Assembly (NCBI RefSeq): GCF_004368785.1
Contig: NZ_SODM01000002.1
Span: 682,001-746,000, forward strand
Reading direction: 5' to 3'
Length of the DNA: 64,000 bases
Source of the DNA: Flavobacterium sp. 270
GTDB taxonomy: Bacteria > Bacteroidota > Bacteroidia > Flavobacteriales > Flavobacteriaceae
Positions 18,370 to 27,262 of this stretch are shown here, piece by piece. The notes below the pieces were generated by a model. The model was not told the origin of the DNA and did no database searches. It saw only the letters and a program-made list of their open reading frames with translations. The translations under genes were made by a program, and so were the position numbers. How positions within the stretch are numbered: position 1 is the stretch's first letter; every line of letters starts with the position of its first letter.

Positions 18370-18903
18370 CTAATTACTTAACTCTCTTTTTAAAACTTGT
18401 AATCTGTTTGCAACAGAAGCATTGTATTGCTGATCTCCAATTCTCAAAATAAATCCTCCAATAATTGCAGGGTCTACAATGTTTTCTATTGTTATTTTTT
18501 TGTCTGACAATGTTGCAATTTTAGCTAAAACTTTAGCTTCTAAAGCTGCGTCCATAGGAATTGCTGTTGTAACTTTTGCTACTTCAATTCCGTTGCTTTG
18601 GTCATATACTTTAGAATATTCTACTGCAATTGCATCTAGAATCTCAAATCTTTTGTTTTCAAATAATAAATGAAATAAACCTTTAGTTACACCATTTACA
18701 TTTGCAAAAACTTCTAATAAAGCACTTTCTTTAACTTCAACTTTTGTAGTTGGGTTTTGAATAAATGTGCTCAATTCCTGATTATTTTCAATTGCAGAAG
18801 CAATTGATTTCATATCGTTATTTACAGCTTCGGCAACACCTTTAGAGTTTGCTAAGTCTAAAATTGCTTTCGCATAACGAATTGCTGCTCTTGTACTTGC
18901 CAT
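18370..18903 (-). CDS. atpH: F-type ATP synthase subunit delta
   Basis: 177 residues. It has the delta/OSCP opening RAAIRYAKAILDLA and the C-terminal family signature IVDPAIIGGFILRIGDQQYNAS. It joins the peripheral stalk to the top of F1. It is 4 bases from atpF and followed by atpA, the normal order. Confidence 0.95.
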   Translation of the reverse strand: MASTRAAIRYAKAILDLANSKGVAEAVNNDMKSIASAIENNQELSTFIQNPTTKVEVKESALLEVFANVNGVTKGLFHLLFENKRFEILDAIAVEYSKVYDQSNGIEVAKVTTAIPMDAALEAKVLAKIATLSDKKITIENIVDPAIIGGFILRIGDQQYNASVANRLQVLKRELSN

Positions 18904-18907
18904 AATC

Positions 18908-19408
18908 TTAGTTTAACTTTACGTCACCTAACATTTTCTCAACTAATTTAGTTTGAGATTCTTTGTTAGATAATTCTTCTTTCAATAATTTTTCAGCAAT
19001 GCTTAATGATAAAGTTGAAACCTGTGATTTCAATTCAGCCATAGCAGCATTTTTTTCGCTTTCGATAGCCGCTTTAGCCTGCTCGATCATTTTTAGACCT
19101 TGCTCTTGTGCTTCGTGTTTAGAATCAGCAATCATTTTCTCTTTCATTTCGCGAGCTTCTTTAAGCATAGCGTCACGCTCAGCACGAGCTTCATTCAAAA
19201 TTCTTTGATTGTCAGCTTGTAAATTTTGCATTTCCTGTCTTGCATTTTCAGCAGAAAGTAATGCATCTTTAATACCTTGTTCTCTATCATTTACTGCATC
19301 AAGAATTGGTTTCCAAGCAAATTTTTTCAACAAAAGGATTAATCCAACAAATATTAATATTTGCCAAAAGAACAAACCGAACTCAAACTGATATATTAAC
19401 TTATCCAT
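18908..19408 (-). CDS. atpF: F-type ATP synthase subunit b
   Basis: 166 residues: one N-terminal membrane helix (about 9-28, FGLFFWQILIFVGLILLLKK), the KFAWKPILDAVNDREQGI junction and a long charged helix that forms the peripheral stalk. Normal length. It is separated from atpE by 119 bases that hold a strong hairpin. Confidence 0.96.
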   Translation of the reverse strand: MDKLIYQFEFGLFFWQILIFVGLILLLKKFAWKPILDAVNDREQGIKDALLSAENARQEMQNLQADNQRILNEARAERDAMLKEAREMKEKMIADSKHEAQEQGLKMIEQAKAAIESEKNAAMAELKSQVSTLSLSIAEKLLKEELSNKESQTKLVEKMLGDVKLN

Positions 19409-19478
19409 TATATATGATTATAGATTTTAATTTATGTCTTTTTTAAATTGCTTAATGCAATTTGTAATGTTTTAATTT

Positions 19479-19517
19479 AAAACAATAGTTACAACCAACC
19501 GTTGCAACTATTGTTTT
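19479..19517. terminator. Hairpin between atpE and atpF
   Basis: Arms AAAACAATAGTT (19479-19490) / AACTATTGTTTT (19506-19517), continued after one mismatch by CAAC/GTTG, loop CAACC. On the transcribed strand it begins 11 bases after the atpE stop. As it lies inside an operon, it is likely a partial terminator or a 3'-end stabiliser. Confidence 0.6.
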
Positions 19518-19527
19518 TGTGTTTTAA

Positions 19528-19719
19528 TTACGATGCGAATAACGCAGCGAAACCAATACCTTCAATAAGTGCAGCTGCAATAAGCATAGCTGTTTGGATT
19601 TTTCCAGAAGCTTCTGGTTGGCGAGCGATAGCGTCCATTGCTGAACCACCGATTCTACCAATTCCTAATGCTGCTCCGATTACAATTAATCCTGCTCCAA
19701 CGATATTTGGAATTACCAT
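19528..19719 (-). CDS. atpE: F-type ATP synthase subunit c
   Basis: 63 residues with two membrane helices. Helix 1 is Gly/Ala-rich (GAGLIVIGAALGIGRIGG), the polar loop is AIARQPEASGKI, and helix 2 (MLIAAALIEGIGFAALF) carries the ion-binding Glu in ALIEG. This is the rotor ring subunit. Helix 2 lacks the extra polar ligands of typical Na+ rings, so proton coupling is likely. Slightly short, but the normal form for flavobacteria. Confidence 0.96.
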   Translation of the reverse strand: MVIPNIVGAGLIVIGAALGIGRIGGSAMDAIARQPEASGKIQTAMLIAAALIEGIGFAALFAS

Positions 19720-19821
19720 AATAAATATATTAAAAATTAAACATTCAAATTTGATTGTAGATTTTTGAATGTAGATTGTAGATTGAAAATAATCTGAAAT
19801 CTAAATTCTGAAATCTAAATT

Positions 19822-20976
19822 TTAATGGTGCCCCTCCTCTTCGTGGTGGTGCTCTTCTACTGCTGAACCAAAATAAAGTGCAGACAGCATTGTAAAAATA
19901 TAGGCTTGTAAAAATGCTACTAAAATCTCTAGTATAGAAAGTACAAATGATAATCCGAAAGAAAGACTGCTTCCAATCCAGCTTTTAAAGATAAACATTA
20001 ATCCAATAATACTCATTAAAACAATATGACCTGCAAAGATATTTGCATACAAACGAATCATTAATGAAAATGGTTTGATGAAAACTCCTAACAATTCAAT
20101 TGGCGCCAAAATAATTCTCATTGGTTTTGGCACTCCCGGCATCCAGAAAATGTGACCCCAGTAATTTTTATTTGCTGTAAGATTTGTAATTAAGAAGGTA
20201 AGGATTGCTAAAGAAAAAGTAATTGTTAAATTACCAGTAGCATTAATCCCTAGTGGTGTTAATCCGAAAAGATTTAAAAACAATACAAAGAAAAAGATTG
20301 TCAATAAATAACCCATATATTTTCTATGGTGTTTTAATCCAATATTAGGAATTGCAATTTCGTCACGAATGTAAACTACAAGTGGTTCGAAAATTCTACC
20401 AGCTCCAGAAGCGATACCTCCGTTTTTAGCATACGATTTTGCTAAGCTTGAAAATAACCAGAACATTAATAATGCTGCAGCAAAAATAGAAACTACAGTT
20501 TTAGTAATAGAAAAGTCTAAAGGACGAACATTTTCTGGGTGACCTGTTTTTTCATTTTCAGTAATTTCTCCAGAAGCATCTGTTCTGTAAATTTTACCAT
20601 CATGGTGATTGATTACATAATATTTTCCATTTGATTCTGCAGTAGCATGACCGTGGTTGAATTTTGCTGAAGAGAAAACATGCAAACCTTCATCCCAAAT
20701 AATTACAGGTAAAGGAAAACCATAATATTTTCCAGTCTCATCATCTTGAGTAAAAGTAAAATCATGAGAGTCTAATACGTGGTGATTAACAAATGCTTTA
20801 ATCTTAGATTTTACATCTGTTGGTTCTGCCTCATGATGGCCTTCTGCAACAGCTTCGTGAGCTGCTTCAGTTTGAACATGTGCTGAGTCCTTTTCAATAT
20901 TTGAAAAGCTCATTAATGAAAGACTAGCTACAAAAGCTGCAAGAATAAATCTGAGTGGTTTGTTTGAAATCACCAT
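19822..20976 (-). CDS. atpB: F-type ATP synthase subunit a, long Bacteroidota form
   Basis: 384 residues, over 100 longer than E. coli subunit a. Residues 1-30 look like a signal peptide and about 30-165 form a His-rich extracytoplasmic extension (EAAHEAVAEGHHEAEP). The membrane part follows from about 165 and includes the essential Arg region (SLMIRLYANIFAGHI). The C-terminus is again His/Glu-rich (EEHHHEEEGHH). Subunit a forms the two half-channels beside the c ring. It is the first atp gene after a near-consensus promoter. Confidence 0.96.
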   Translation of the reverse strand: MVISNKPLRFILAAFVASLSLMSFSNIEKDSAHVQTEAAHEAVAEGHHEAEPTDVKSKIKAFVNHHVLDSHDFTFTQDDETGKYYGFPLPVIIWDEGLHVFSSAKFNHGHATAESNGKYYVINHHDGKIYRTDASGEITENEKTGHPENVRPLDFSITKTVVSIFAAALLMFWLFSSLAKSYAKNGGIASGAGRIFEPLVVYIRDEIAIPNIGLKHHRKYMGYLLTIFFFVLFLNLFGLTPLGINATGNLTITFSLAILTFLITNLTANKNYWGHIFWMPGVPKPMRIILAPIELLGVFIKPFSLMIRLYANIFAGHIVLMSIIGLMFIFKSWIGSSLSFGLSFVLSILEILVAFLQAYIFTMLSALYFGSAVEEHHHEEEGHH

Positions 20977-21018
20977 ATCTGTGGAAATTCTTATTTTTTA
21001 CGTTTCTAAAATTTGGTG

Positions 21019-21046
21019 CAAAGGTACATTTTTTATTAATATTCAA
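21019..21046 (-). promoter_or_regulatory. Promoter of the atpB-E-F-H-A-G operon
   Basis: On the minus strand TTG (21044-21046), 17 bases, then TACCTTTG (21019-21026). This matches the Flavobacterium consensus TTG-N17-23-TAnnTTTG exactly. It is the best promoter match I found, and ends 42 bases before the atpB ATG. Confidence 0.8.
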
Positions 21047-21094
21047 AAGGATATGAAAAATTATTTTTGAACCTTGTTTTACATAATCGCTATT

Positions 21095-21487
21095 TTAACG
21101 CTTTTCATTTAATAATCGGACAGTTAAAACCGTCTCAAATAACAAAAACAAAATAAATGTTATAAAAAAGTTCGTTTTTTCAACAGCGATGTCATGAATC
21201 TTATCTGATAAAATCGGTCGCAATACGATATAAGATAATAACATTTGAAGAAAAGTTCCTAACATGAAAAACATTCCGATGCTGTCAAATTTATCTTTTT
21301 TAAACTTTAATGTGATTATTAATAATAATGCAGCAAATGCGGAGAAAATTAAATACAGAGTTTCTATACTGTAATGAAAATTTTGATCATCAAGTTTAAA
21401 AAAAACAAAAACTGCCTTATGTAATATATAGGTAGTGACTGCAAGAAAAACTAAATGTAAAATTGATTTGTATATTTTAAAAAGCAT
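21095..21487 (-). CDS. Small four-helix membrane protein (DUF6168-like)
   Basis: 130 residues with four hydrophobic segments (about 10-30, 40-60, 70-93, 103-125) and short loops; no catalytic motif. Its position between atpZ and atpB resembles the AtpI slot of other bacteria, and I recall a flavobacterial family (DUF6168) here, but cannot confirm the name. A role in Fo assembly is inference from position only. Confidence 0.7.
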   Translation of the reverse strand: MLFKIYKSILHLVFLAVTTYILHKAVFVFFKLDDQNFHYSIETLYLIFSAFAALLLIITLKFKKDKFDSIGMFFMLGTFLQMLLSYIVLRPILSDKIHDIAVEKTNFFITFILFLLFETVLTVRLLNEKR

Positions 21488-21544
21488 CTTTCAATAATTT
21501 ATGCAAAGATGCAACATTTATTTAAAGCACTTTTTAAAAAGCTG

Positions 21545-21772
21545 TTACTTTGTTTTGTTGATTTCGTTTACTTGTCGGATTACATTATATAATGCCAAAG
21601 CAACGCCAACCATAACTAATATCTTATTATAGTAGACTTTTTCACTCGGATGATTTTCATCAAGCCAAGTGCCTAGATATGAAAACAAGAAAATAATTGC
21701 ACCCATTTGTATCGGAATATTAATGAGTGCAATCCATTTATTCCTTTGGTTTTTGTTCGGTTCCTTTTCCAT
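21545..21772 (-). CDS. atpZ: AtpZ/AtpI family protein
   Basis: 75 residues with two helices (about 15-37 and 50-67). The pattern IQMGAIIFLFSYLGTWLDE is typical of AtpZ, a small Fo-associated membrane protein that accompanies atp operons and has been linked to Mg2+/Ca2+ handling or assembly. Its ATG lies inside the end of the bactofilin gene, a 35-base overlap in another frame, so translation is probably coupled. Confidence 0.82.
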   Translation of the reverse strand: MEKEPNKNQRNKWIALINIPIQMGAIIFLFSYLGTWLDENHPSEKVYYNKILVMVGVALALYNVIRQVNEINKTK

Positions 21773-22148
21773 CTTTCAATAGTACTTCTTTTGTATGTGT
21801 TAACATGGTACAAGTCGCTGTAAAATCAGCTCCGGGTTCTATAGAAAGTTTTCCAACTGCAACTTCACCGTGAATTTGTGCGGTCGCTTTTATATTAAGT
21901 ACTTCTAAAACTTTTATTTTTCCGCGAAATTCTCCTTCAATATCAGCATTGTTGCAAATAATTTCGCCTTTTACAACTCCAGACGCTCCAATCACTAATT
22001 TTCCTTGTGATGTAAAATTTCCTATCAATTCTCCGTCTAGTCTAAAATCTGCTTTAGAAACAATATCGCCTACAATTGATGTTCCTTCTACGATTCTATT
22101 GGTTTTGCCTAAGAGTTCGGTTCCTGGCTTTTTAACTTTTTCAAACAT
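21738..22148 (-). CDS. Bactofilin (polymer-forming cytoskeletal protein)
   Basis: 136 residues. The core, about 18-115, has short repeating beta-helix turns (IVGDIVSKADFRLDGELIG, VVKGEIICNNADIEGEFRG, TAQIHGEVAVGKLSIEPG). Bactofilins polymerise without nucleotide into membrane-associated filaments used in shape, wall synthesis or motility. The flexible ends are basic N-terminally and Lys/Glu-rich C-terminally. It lies 4 bases after sprE and overlaps atpZ. Confidence 0.9.
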   Translation of the reverse strand: MFEKVKKPGTELLGKTNRIVEGTSIVGDIVSKADFRLDGELIGNFTSQGKLVIGASGVVKGEIICNNADIEGEFRGKIKVLEVLNIKATAQIHGEVAVGKLSIEPGADFTATCTMLTHTKEVLLKDGKGTEQKPKE

Positions 22149-22152
22149 TATA

Positions 22153-24780
22153 TTATGGGTTTTGGGGGGCTAAGTAAGCGTCAAGGTTCTTTTTAATTTG
22201 AACCACTTTGTAGTTATCACTTGAAATGATAATTGACGGTTGTGCAATTTTATATTTTTTATCCTCACGGAAAACTTCTGCAAGATCTCTGGCATAAGCT
22301 TCATTATTAATTCCGTGAATAACAACAAAACTTTGGGTTCTTGTATATTTATCCAATGTTGTTGTAACCTTCATAAAATTCTCAAATTCTAAATATTTCT
22401 TAATAGCATCATCAACCTGCTTGGCTATTTTAGTATCACCTGCCGGAACTGGGTAGAGAACTTTCCAACTCTTTTTATCAACAGTTGTAAAACTAAGTTT
22501 TTCTAAACTTGGTACCTGTTTTTCTAAAATTTCTCGTGCATTTTTTCCTTCTTCACTGTTAGGATAATTATCTGCCACTGCTTCAAGATTTTTCTTGTAT
22601 GCATCCAGACCATCTACTTTTCCTAAAGTTTTTGCTTTTAACAGTTCGTATTTAGAAACAATTTCATCACCAGAATATTGATTAATTAAATTATCAATAT
22701 TATCTAAAATCATACTATATTCTTCCTGCTCATAAAGTTTGTACCACTTTTTGTATTCTGTATCAGGAGCCGAAATTTCGTTGGAATTGGTATTGTTTAA
22801 TATTTGAGCATATCTCGAATTTGGATACGCTGTTGTAATATTTGATTTGATTGCTTCGGCTTTGGCCGGATTTGTAATTTGGTATATTTTATACAAATTA
22901 TACATTGATGGCAAGATCAATTTTTCTTCTGGATTATTTTTCAATAATTGCTCGAGTTTATCACTGGCCAAATTGTATTCTTTGAATTTCTCCTTATATA
23001 TAAGACCTAATTGATAATAGGCAAAATTACGTTCTTTACCAATGCTGTCTATTGCCAACTGCGAAGTAGGAAGTTGTTTTTCGTAAAAATCTGTGGTGTA
23101 TTTTGGAATAACTATTGAATCTTTTAATGCATTTGCTGCCTCCAGATCATTAATAGTATCATTCATCGCTGCAGTATTAGCAGATTTTATTGATGCCAGT
23201 CTCCAATTACCGCCTATCGCTCTATTACCCCACATTTTTTTAAATTGTAGTTTTCCGTAAGCAACTGTTGTTGGATTATAAAAATAAAATGTACTTGCTA
23301 CATCCGAATTGGCACCTGGAGGCATTCCAATTCCTCCCATCCCATCAGGTGGAGATGTTGGCTGTCCTAACGAATTTGGATTAACGGCTCCGTTTCCTGG
23401 AGTCTGAGCCTGAGAGTTGCGATCTATATTGGCTAATCTTTCATTTTCTTTTTCCATTAAAATACGTTTTGTCTCATCTTTCTTTTTAAGATCAGCAATA
23501 TACGTTTGGAAATAGGTTTTTCTGTCAGCAGGAGGCAATCCGTAAACTTTGATAATACTATCGTTTCGTTTTGCAATTGCTTCGTACTTGATTACATTAT
23601 CAAGATTTTTTCTGTTTTTTTGGATGAGTGCAAATTCTCTTCCTTTTGGATCTAATTTTACCAATGTACTGTCGTAGTATTTGGCAGCCATTGTATAATT
23701 GGTAGCTTTAAAATACATATCGCCGACGTTTCTATAAGTAGAAGCGGCTAAATAAGAATCTTTAGATTTTCTATGCAGCGATTTATTATAAAATTTTAAA
23801 GCATTTTCCTGATCTTTCTTTTTATCATAATAAACACCCATTTCGTAAAACAAGACATCATAATAAGGTCTGTTTTCTCGATCTGCAACCAGTTTATTAT
23901 ATGTTTTTAAAAATATGGTATCATTATCTTTTCCATAGTCAAACAATTGTGCTTTTTTAGCATAAGCATGCATCATGTATTTTCTGTCTGCTTTTCGATT
24001 CATATCGATCACACCGTCATAATAATAAATTGCACTGTCTCTTTTGCCTGCTTCCTGATACATCTGTCCGAGAATAAAACGGTATCGGGCTTTGTCCTCG
24101 TTTATTTTGCTGTATTCTTCTGCTATTTTAAGTTTAGTAACAGCACTGTCTTTTTGTTCTAAGTTTAAAAAAGCTTCTGCCAACAAAGCATTGGCATCAG
24201 AAAAGGTTTGTTTGCTTAAATCTGTCTTTTTTAATAATCTATTAATGTTTGTAATCACAATTGCGTCGTTTCCTAAACGCATATTGGTTTTCTCACGCCA
24301 GATTTTTGCAGTGTAAATATTACTGCTGTTTGGATATTTGTATAGAATGTAATTGAATGCTTCGAGTGCGGGAATAAAACGCTGGTCATAATACCTCGCT
24401 TTTCCGAGCATTAAATAAGCTTCATCGATCTGCGAATTTTTTTCTCTTCCACCAATATTCATCGAGTGTTTCTGAATGGCTTTTGTTGCTTTGGTTTCTG
24501 CTTTTTCAAAATCAGGATTCTTAGCCTTTGCTTCATCAGAAAAATTTTCATCGATCTGCATTTTTTCGATAGGCAGCATTTTCCAAAAATTATCCTGATT
24601 GTTTGCTTTTATAGCCATTAAGCCTTTATCCAGACCAATTCCTCCGTTGTACAAAATATTATATTTTGTGCTTAGCGCATGAGAATTTCTAGACAAAAAA
24701 GTGTTTTTCTTTGTAGAGCAAGCTATCAAAAGAAATAGAAACACAACAAAAAAACAATATTTAAGAGTATTATTTTTCAA
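22153..24780 (-). CDS. sprE: Gliding/T9SS periplasmic TPR lipoprotein SprE/PorW
   Basis: 875 residues with a lipoprotein signal, MKNNTLKYCFFVVFLFLLIAC, cysteine at 21, followed by STKKNTFLSRNSHALSTKYN. TPR-like repeats fill about 100-380 (ALEAFNYILYKYPNSSNIY, AIYYYDGVIDMNRKAD, ALKFYNKSLHRKSKD). A Pro/Gly/Asn-rich linker lies at about 455-485, and further repeats occur at 580-730. Length, lipobox and TPR layout match F. johnsoniae SprE and P. gingivalis PorW, which are needed for type IX secretion and gliding. Ortholog identity is from memory, not alignment. Confidence 0.8.
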   Translation of the reverse strand: MKNNTLKYCFFVVFLFLLIACSTKKNTFLSRNSHALSTKYNILYNGGIGLDKGLMAIKANNQDNFWKMLPIEKMQIDENFSDEAKAKNPDFEKAETKATKAIQKHSMNIGGREKNSQIDEAYLMLGKARYYDQRFIPALEAFNYILYKYPNSSNIYTAKIWREKTNMRLGNDAIVITNINRLLKKTDLSKQTFSDANALLAEAFLNLEQKDSAVTKLKIAEEYSKINEDKARYRFILGQMYQEAGKRDSAIYYYDGVIDMNRKADRKYMMHAYAKKAQLFDYGKDNDTIFLKTYNKLVADRENRPYYDVLFYEMGVYYDKKKDQENALKFYNKSLHRKSKDSYLAASTYRNVGDMYFKATNYTMAAKYYDSTLVKLDPKGREFALIQKNRKNLDNVIKYEAIAKRNDSIIKVYGLPPADRKTYFQTYIADLKKKDETKRILMEKENERLANIDRNSQAQTPGNGAVNPNSLGQPTSPPDGMGGIGMPPGANSDVASTFYFYNPTTVAYGKLQFKKMWGNRAIGGNWRLASIKSANTAAMNDTINDLEAANALKDSIVIPKYTTDFYEKQLPTSQLAIDSIGKERNFAYYQLGLIYKEKFKEYNLASDKLEQLLKNNPEEKLILPSMYNLYKIYQITNPAKAEAIKSNITTAYPNSRYAQILNNTNSNEISAPDTEYKKWYKLYEQEEYSMILDNIDNLINQYSGDEIVSKYELLKAKTLGKVDGLDAYKKNLEAVADNYPNSEEGKNAREILEKQVPSLEKLSFTTVDKKSWKVLYPVPAGDTKIAKQVDDAIKKYLEFENFMKVTTTLDKYTRTQSFVVIHGINNEAYARDLAEVFREDKKYKIAQPSIIISSDNYKVVQIKKNLDAYLAPQNP

Positions 24781-24871
24781 TAGAAAAGATTTTAAAACAA
24801 TTAACTTCTAAAAAGTCGTTTTAGTATAATGACTGGTAAAAATACGCTTCTTTTTTGAAATTACAGGAACT

Positions 24872-25567
24872 TTATACTGCAAAAAATAATTCAAGTTCTT
24901 GTAAGGTTTCTTCTGATGTTTGTATGTCTTTTACAACCTCTCCTTTATTGAGTGCAACAATTCGATCACATACCTCTACAGTATGCTGTAAATCATGGCT
25001 TGAAACCAAAACCGTAACATTAGGATTGTCTGCCAATTCTTTAATTATTTTTTTTAAACGGCTTACTGTTGTCGGGTCTAAATTAGCAAAAGGTTCATCT
25101 AAGATTACTACTTCCGGATTACCAATTAGTGTTGCAATTATGCCTACCTTTTTCTGATTTCCTTTTGATAAATCGCGAAGGTATTTTTTGTTATTCAAAA
25201 TTTCACCATTAAAAAACTCTTCGTGCTGCGCCAATAAAGCGTCAATATCTGCTTTGTTTTGATGGCGTAAATCTCCGATAAAATAAAAATATTCTTCAGG
25301 AGTCAGATATCCAATTAAGAAACTTTCGTCGAGAAAAGAACCTGTAAAAGATTTCCAATTTTCGCTTGTATTTACCTGAATATCATTGCTTTTTATACTT
25401 CCTGTTGTTGGCTGAATTAAGTCTAACAATAAACTAAAAAAAGTTGTTTTTCCAGCTCCGTTATTTCCTACTAGTCCAAAACTCTGTCCTTTTGGAATTT
25501 CAAGATTATTAATATTTAAAACTGTAGTACCGTTATATTTTTTTGAAAGTTGATTTACTTGTATCAT
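24872..25567 (-). CDS. ABC transporter ATP-binding protein
   Basis: 231 residues with Walker A GNNGAGKTT (about 34-42), signature LSKGNQKKVGI (about 133), Walker B VVILDEPFANLDP (about 154) and H-loop SSHDLQHT. It is of the DRI/Nat-type exporter group that pairs with separate membrane subunits. The DUF5687 membrane protein encoded 106 bases upstream on the same strand is the likely partner. Substrate unknown. Confidence 0.9.
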   Translation of the reverse strand: MIQVNQLSKKYNGTTVLNINNLEIPKGQSFGLVGNNGAGKTTFFSLLLDLIQPTTGSIKSNDIQVNTSENWKSFTGSFLDESFLIGYLTPEEYFYFIGDLRHQNKADIDALLAQHEEFFNGEILNNKKYLRDLSKGNQKKVGIIATLIGNPEVVILDEPFANLDPTTVSRLKKIIKELADNPNVTVLVSSHDLQHTVEVCDRIVALNKGEVVKDIQTSEETLQELELFFAV

Positions 25568-25673
25568 GAGTAATTTTAGATTTTAGATTGTTGATTTTAG
25601 ATTAAAAATCTCTTGTGTTTTCCTGTTTACTTAATTTTTTAATTATCAAATTTGCCAATTCTCTAATTAAAAT

Positions 25674-27134
25674 TTAACTCTTTTGTTTGTAAGCACTTAT
25701 CGTACTGTATTTTTCTGTTTTATATCTTTTTTCTATAATTGTAAAAACTTTGTCTTTAAAAATAAAACCTAAAACTCCAGCTCCTGCAACTAAAGCTAAT
25801 GCCACGCTTTTATCGGCAAAATGAAGCCCAAGCCAATACAATAATGATGGTAAAAATATCTTTGGTAACGAAAGCAACATTCCATTAATGTTAAAAGCTT
25901 TTTTATCGCCAAAAGCACCTCCGGCATTGCTTAAATCAATTGGAGTTTTAGTAAAAGCACCTCCCAAAAGTACTAAATGCGAGTTGACTCCGATATTGTA
26001 AATTGCTCCAACAACGATTGTTAAGTAAATTTCCCATCCGTAAAAAAGATAAAACGAGGCTAAAATTGTCGAAACAAAAGTAGCAATAACAATGAGCCAC
26101 CATTTTGAAGTAATATACCCTCGATACGGAATATTTTGTGTCATCATTAATTGATAATACGAACTGTCCCAGCTTGGTACAAATTGTCCGAAAACAAATA
26201 AAAACCCGCCCGACACAAAAATTCCAGCAAAAATATGCATCACTTCTGGCTGATGCGTATTGCCAAAAAAGATTAATCCGTAAAATAAAAAGATCACACT
26301 CATTACAATTGTTGTTTTAGATCTTTTATTTCTTTTAATTAATTTAATGTCATTTTTAAGAAACGTTCCTAAAGTTCCGAATTGATTGAGCCAAGAAAGA
26401 TTTTCTGTTGTAGCAATATCTTCTTTTTTAGAAAGGCCGGCATCTAAGAACAGATTGTTTTTGAAGAATTTAAAAGTAAATAAGTACAGAATAATCAATA
26501 CTAAAACCGGAATTAAAAACACAAATTTGGTTTGGTAAACCCCTTGAAAAAAAGGCGTTGTAAAAGTCGTAACATCAAACAATTTATAATATTGTGCGCC
26601 AGCCAAAACTAGAATCAAACCGATAAAAAGCACAAATAATTTATCGATATTACTTAAAATAATATTCAGAAAATTGTTGATATAAACTAAAGCTATAATT
26701 GCTAAATTCCACAAAATAATACCCGCAATATTATAACCTTCCAGAACTAGCACAAACGAAAACGGAACAAAGAAAAGCGCATGAATCCAGTTAAAAAAAG
26801 ACAAAGCTGTTTTGCCCAAAGAAAAATGAACTATTGTTGGCTTTTTAAACGGAAGAACCAGTAAAGGTTTGATATTAAGTACTGGTATTGATTGTAATAA
26901 CAGTCGTATAACTAAATCGAACAGAAGATAATAAATCAAAAATTTATTGATGGTTTGAAGAGGCTCAAGATTCATTTTCTTAAGAAGGTAAAATACTCCA
27001 GCTCCCGCACCTATAAAGATTAATGAAAAATAGATCATCAAAAAACCGATTAAGATTTTCATTACCAGGTTTTTACCAAATGATGCAGATCTTGAAAAGG
27101 CTTTCCATTCGAGATAAATAAATTTTTTAATCAT
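25674..27134 (-). CDS. DUF5687 family membrane protein (ABC exporter permease-like)
   Basis: 486 residues with about 12 hydrophobic segments and the opening MIKKFIYLEWKAFSRSASFGKN, typical of DUF5687 proteins in Bacteroidota. These accompany an ABC ATPase and probably form its membrane part. No extracytoplasmic domain is seen. The 106-base gap to the ATPase gene contains short AGATTTTAGATT-type repeats. Confidence 0.82.
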   Translation of the reverse strand: MIKKFIYLEWKAFSRSASFGKNLVMKILIGFLMIYFSLIFIGAGAGVFYLLKKMNLEPLQTINKFLIYYLLFDLVIRLLLQSIPVLNIKPLLVLPFKKPTIVHFSLGKTALSFFNWIHALFFVPFSFVLVLEGYNIAGIILWNLAIIALVYINNFLNIILSNIDKLFVLFIGLILVLAGAQYYKLFDVTTFTTPFFQGVYQTKFVFLIPVLVLIILYLFTFKFFKNNLFLDAGLSKKEDIATTENLSWLNQFGTLGTFLKNDIKLIKRNKRSKTTIVMSVIFLFYGLIFFGNTHQPEVMHIFAGIFVSGGFLFVFGQFVPSWDSSYYQLMMTQNIPYRGYITSKWWLIVIATFVSTILASFYLFYGWEIYLTIVVGAIYNIGVNSHLVLLGGAFTKTPIDLSNAGGAFGDKKAFNINGMLLSLPKIFLPSLLYWLGLHFADKSVALALVAGAGVLGFIFKDKVFTIIEKRYKTEKYSTISAYKQKS

Positions 27135-27238
27135 GGTTATTCTGTTTTTAGGTTTTGTAGTAAGTGATCAAATGTAAGAAAACGTTACAAAAAAAGTTAA
27201 AAAAAATTTTTTCATGCCTCTCTTTTAGCTTCGTTTGC

Positions 27239-27246
27239 TACTTTTG
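27239..27246 (+). promoter_or_regulatory. Promoter -7 element of the ferredoxin-reductase-like gene
   Basis: TACTTTTG (TAnnTTTG), 16 bases before the ATG at 27263. It lies within an apparent N-terminal extension of the frame, which argues that the extension is not translated. Confidence 0.6.
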
Positions 27247-27262
27247 CATAAAATATTCAACC

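Noticed and set aside
19720..19821. Short repeats of GTAGATT / GAAATCTAAATT type between atpB and atpE, and similar ones at 25568-25673
   Set aside because: Low-complexity AT words common between genes in such genomes; no stable hairpin or clear unit could be defined.
27164..27262. 33-residue N-terminal extension of the PaaE-like reductase
   Set aside because: The DNA holds the TACTTTTG promoter element, and the peptide is basic and Cys-rich, unlike the family N-terminus.
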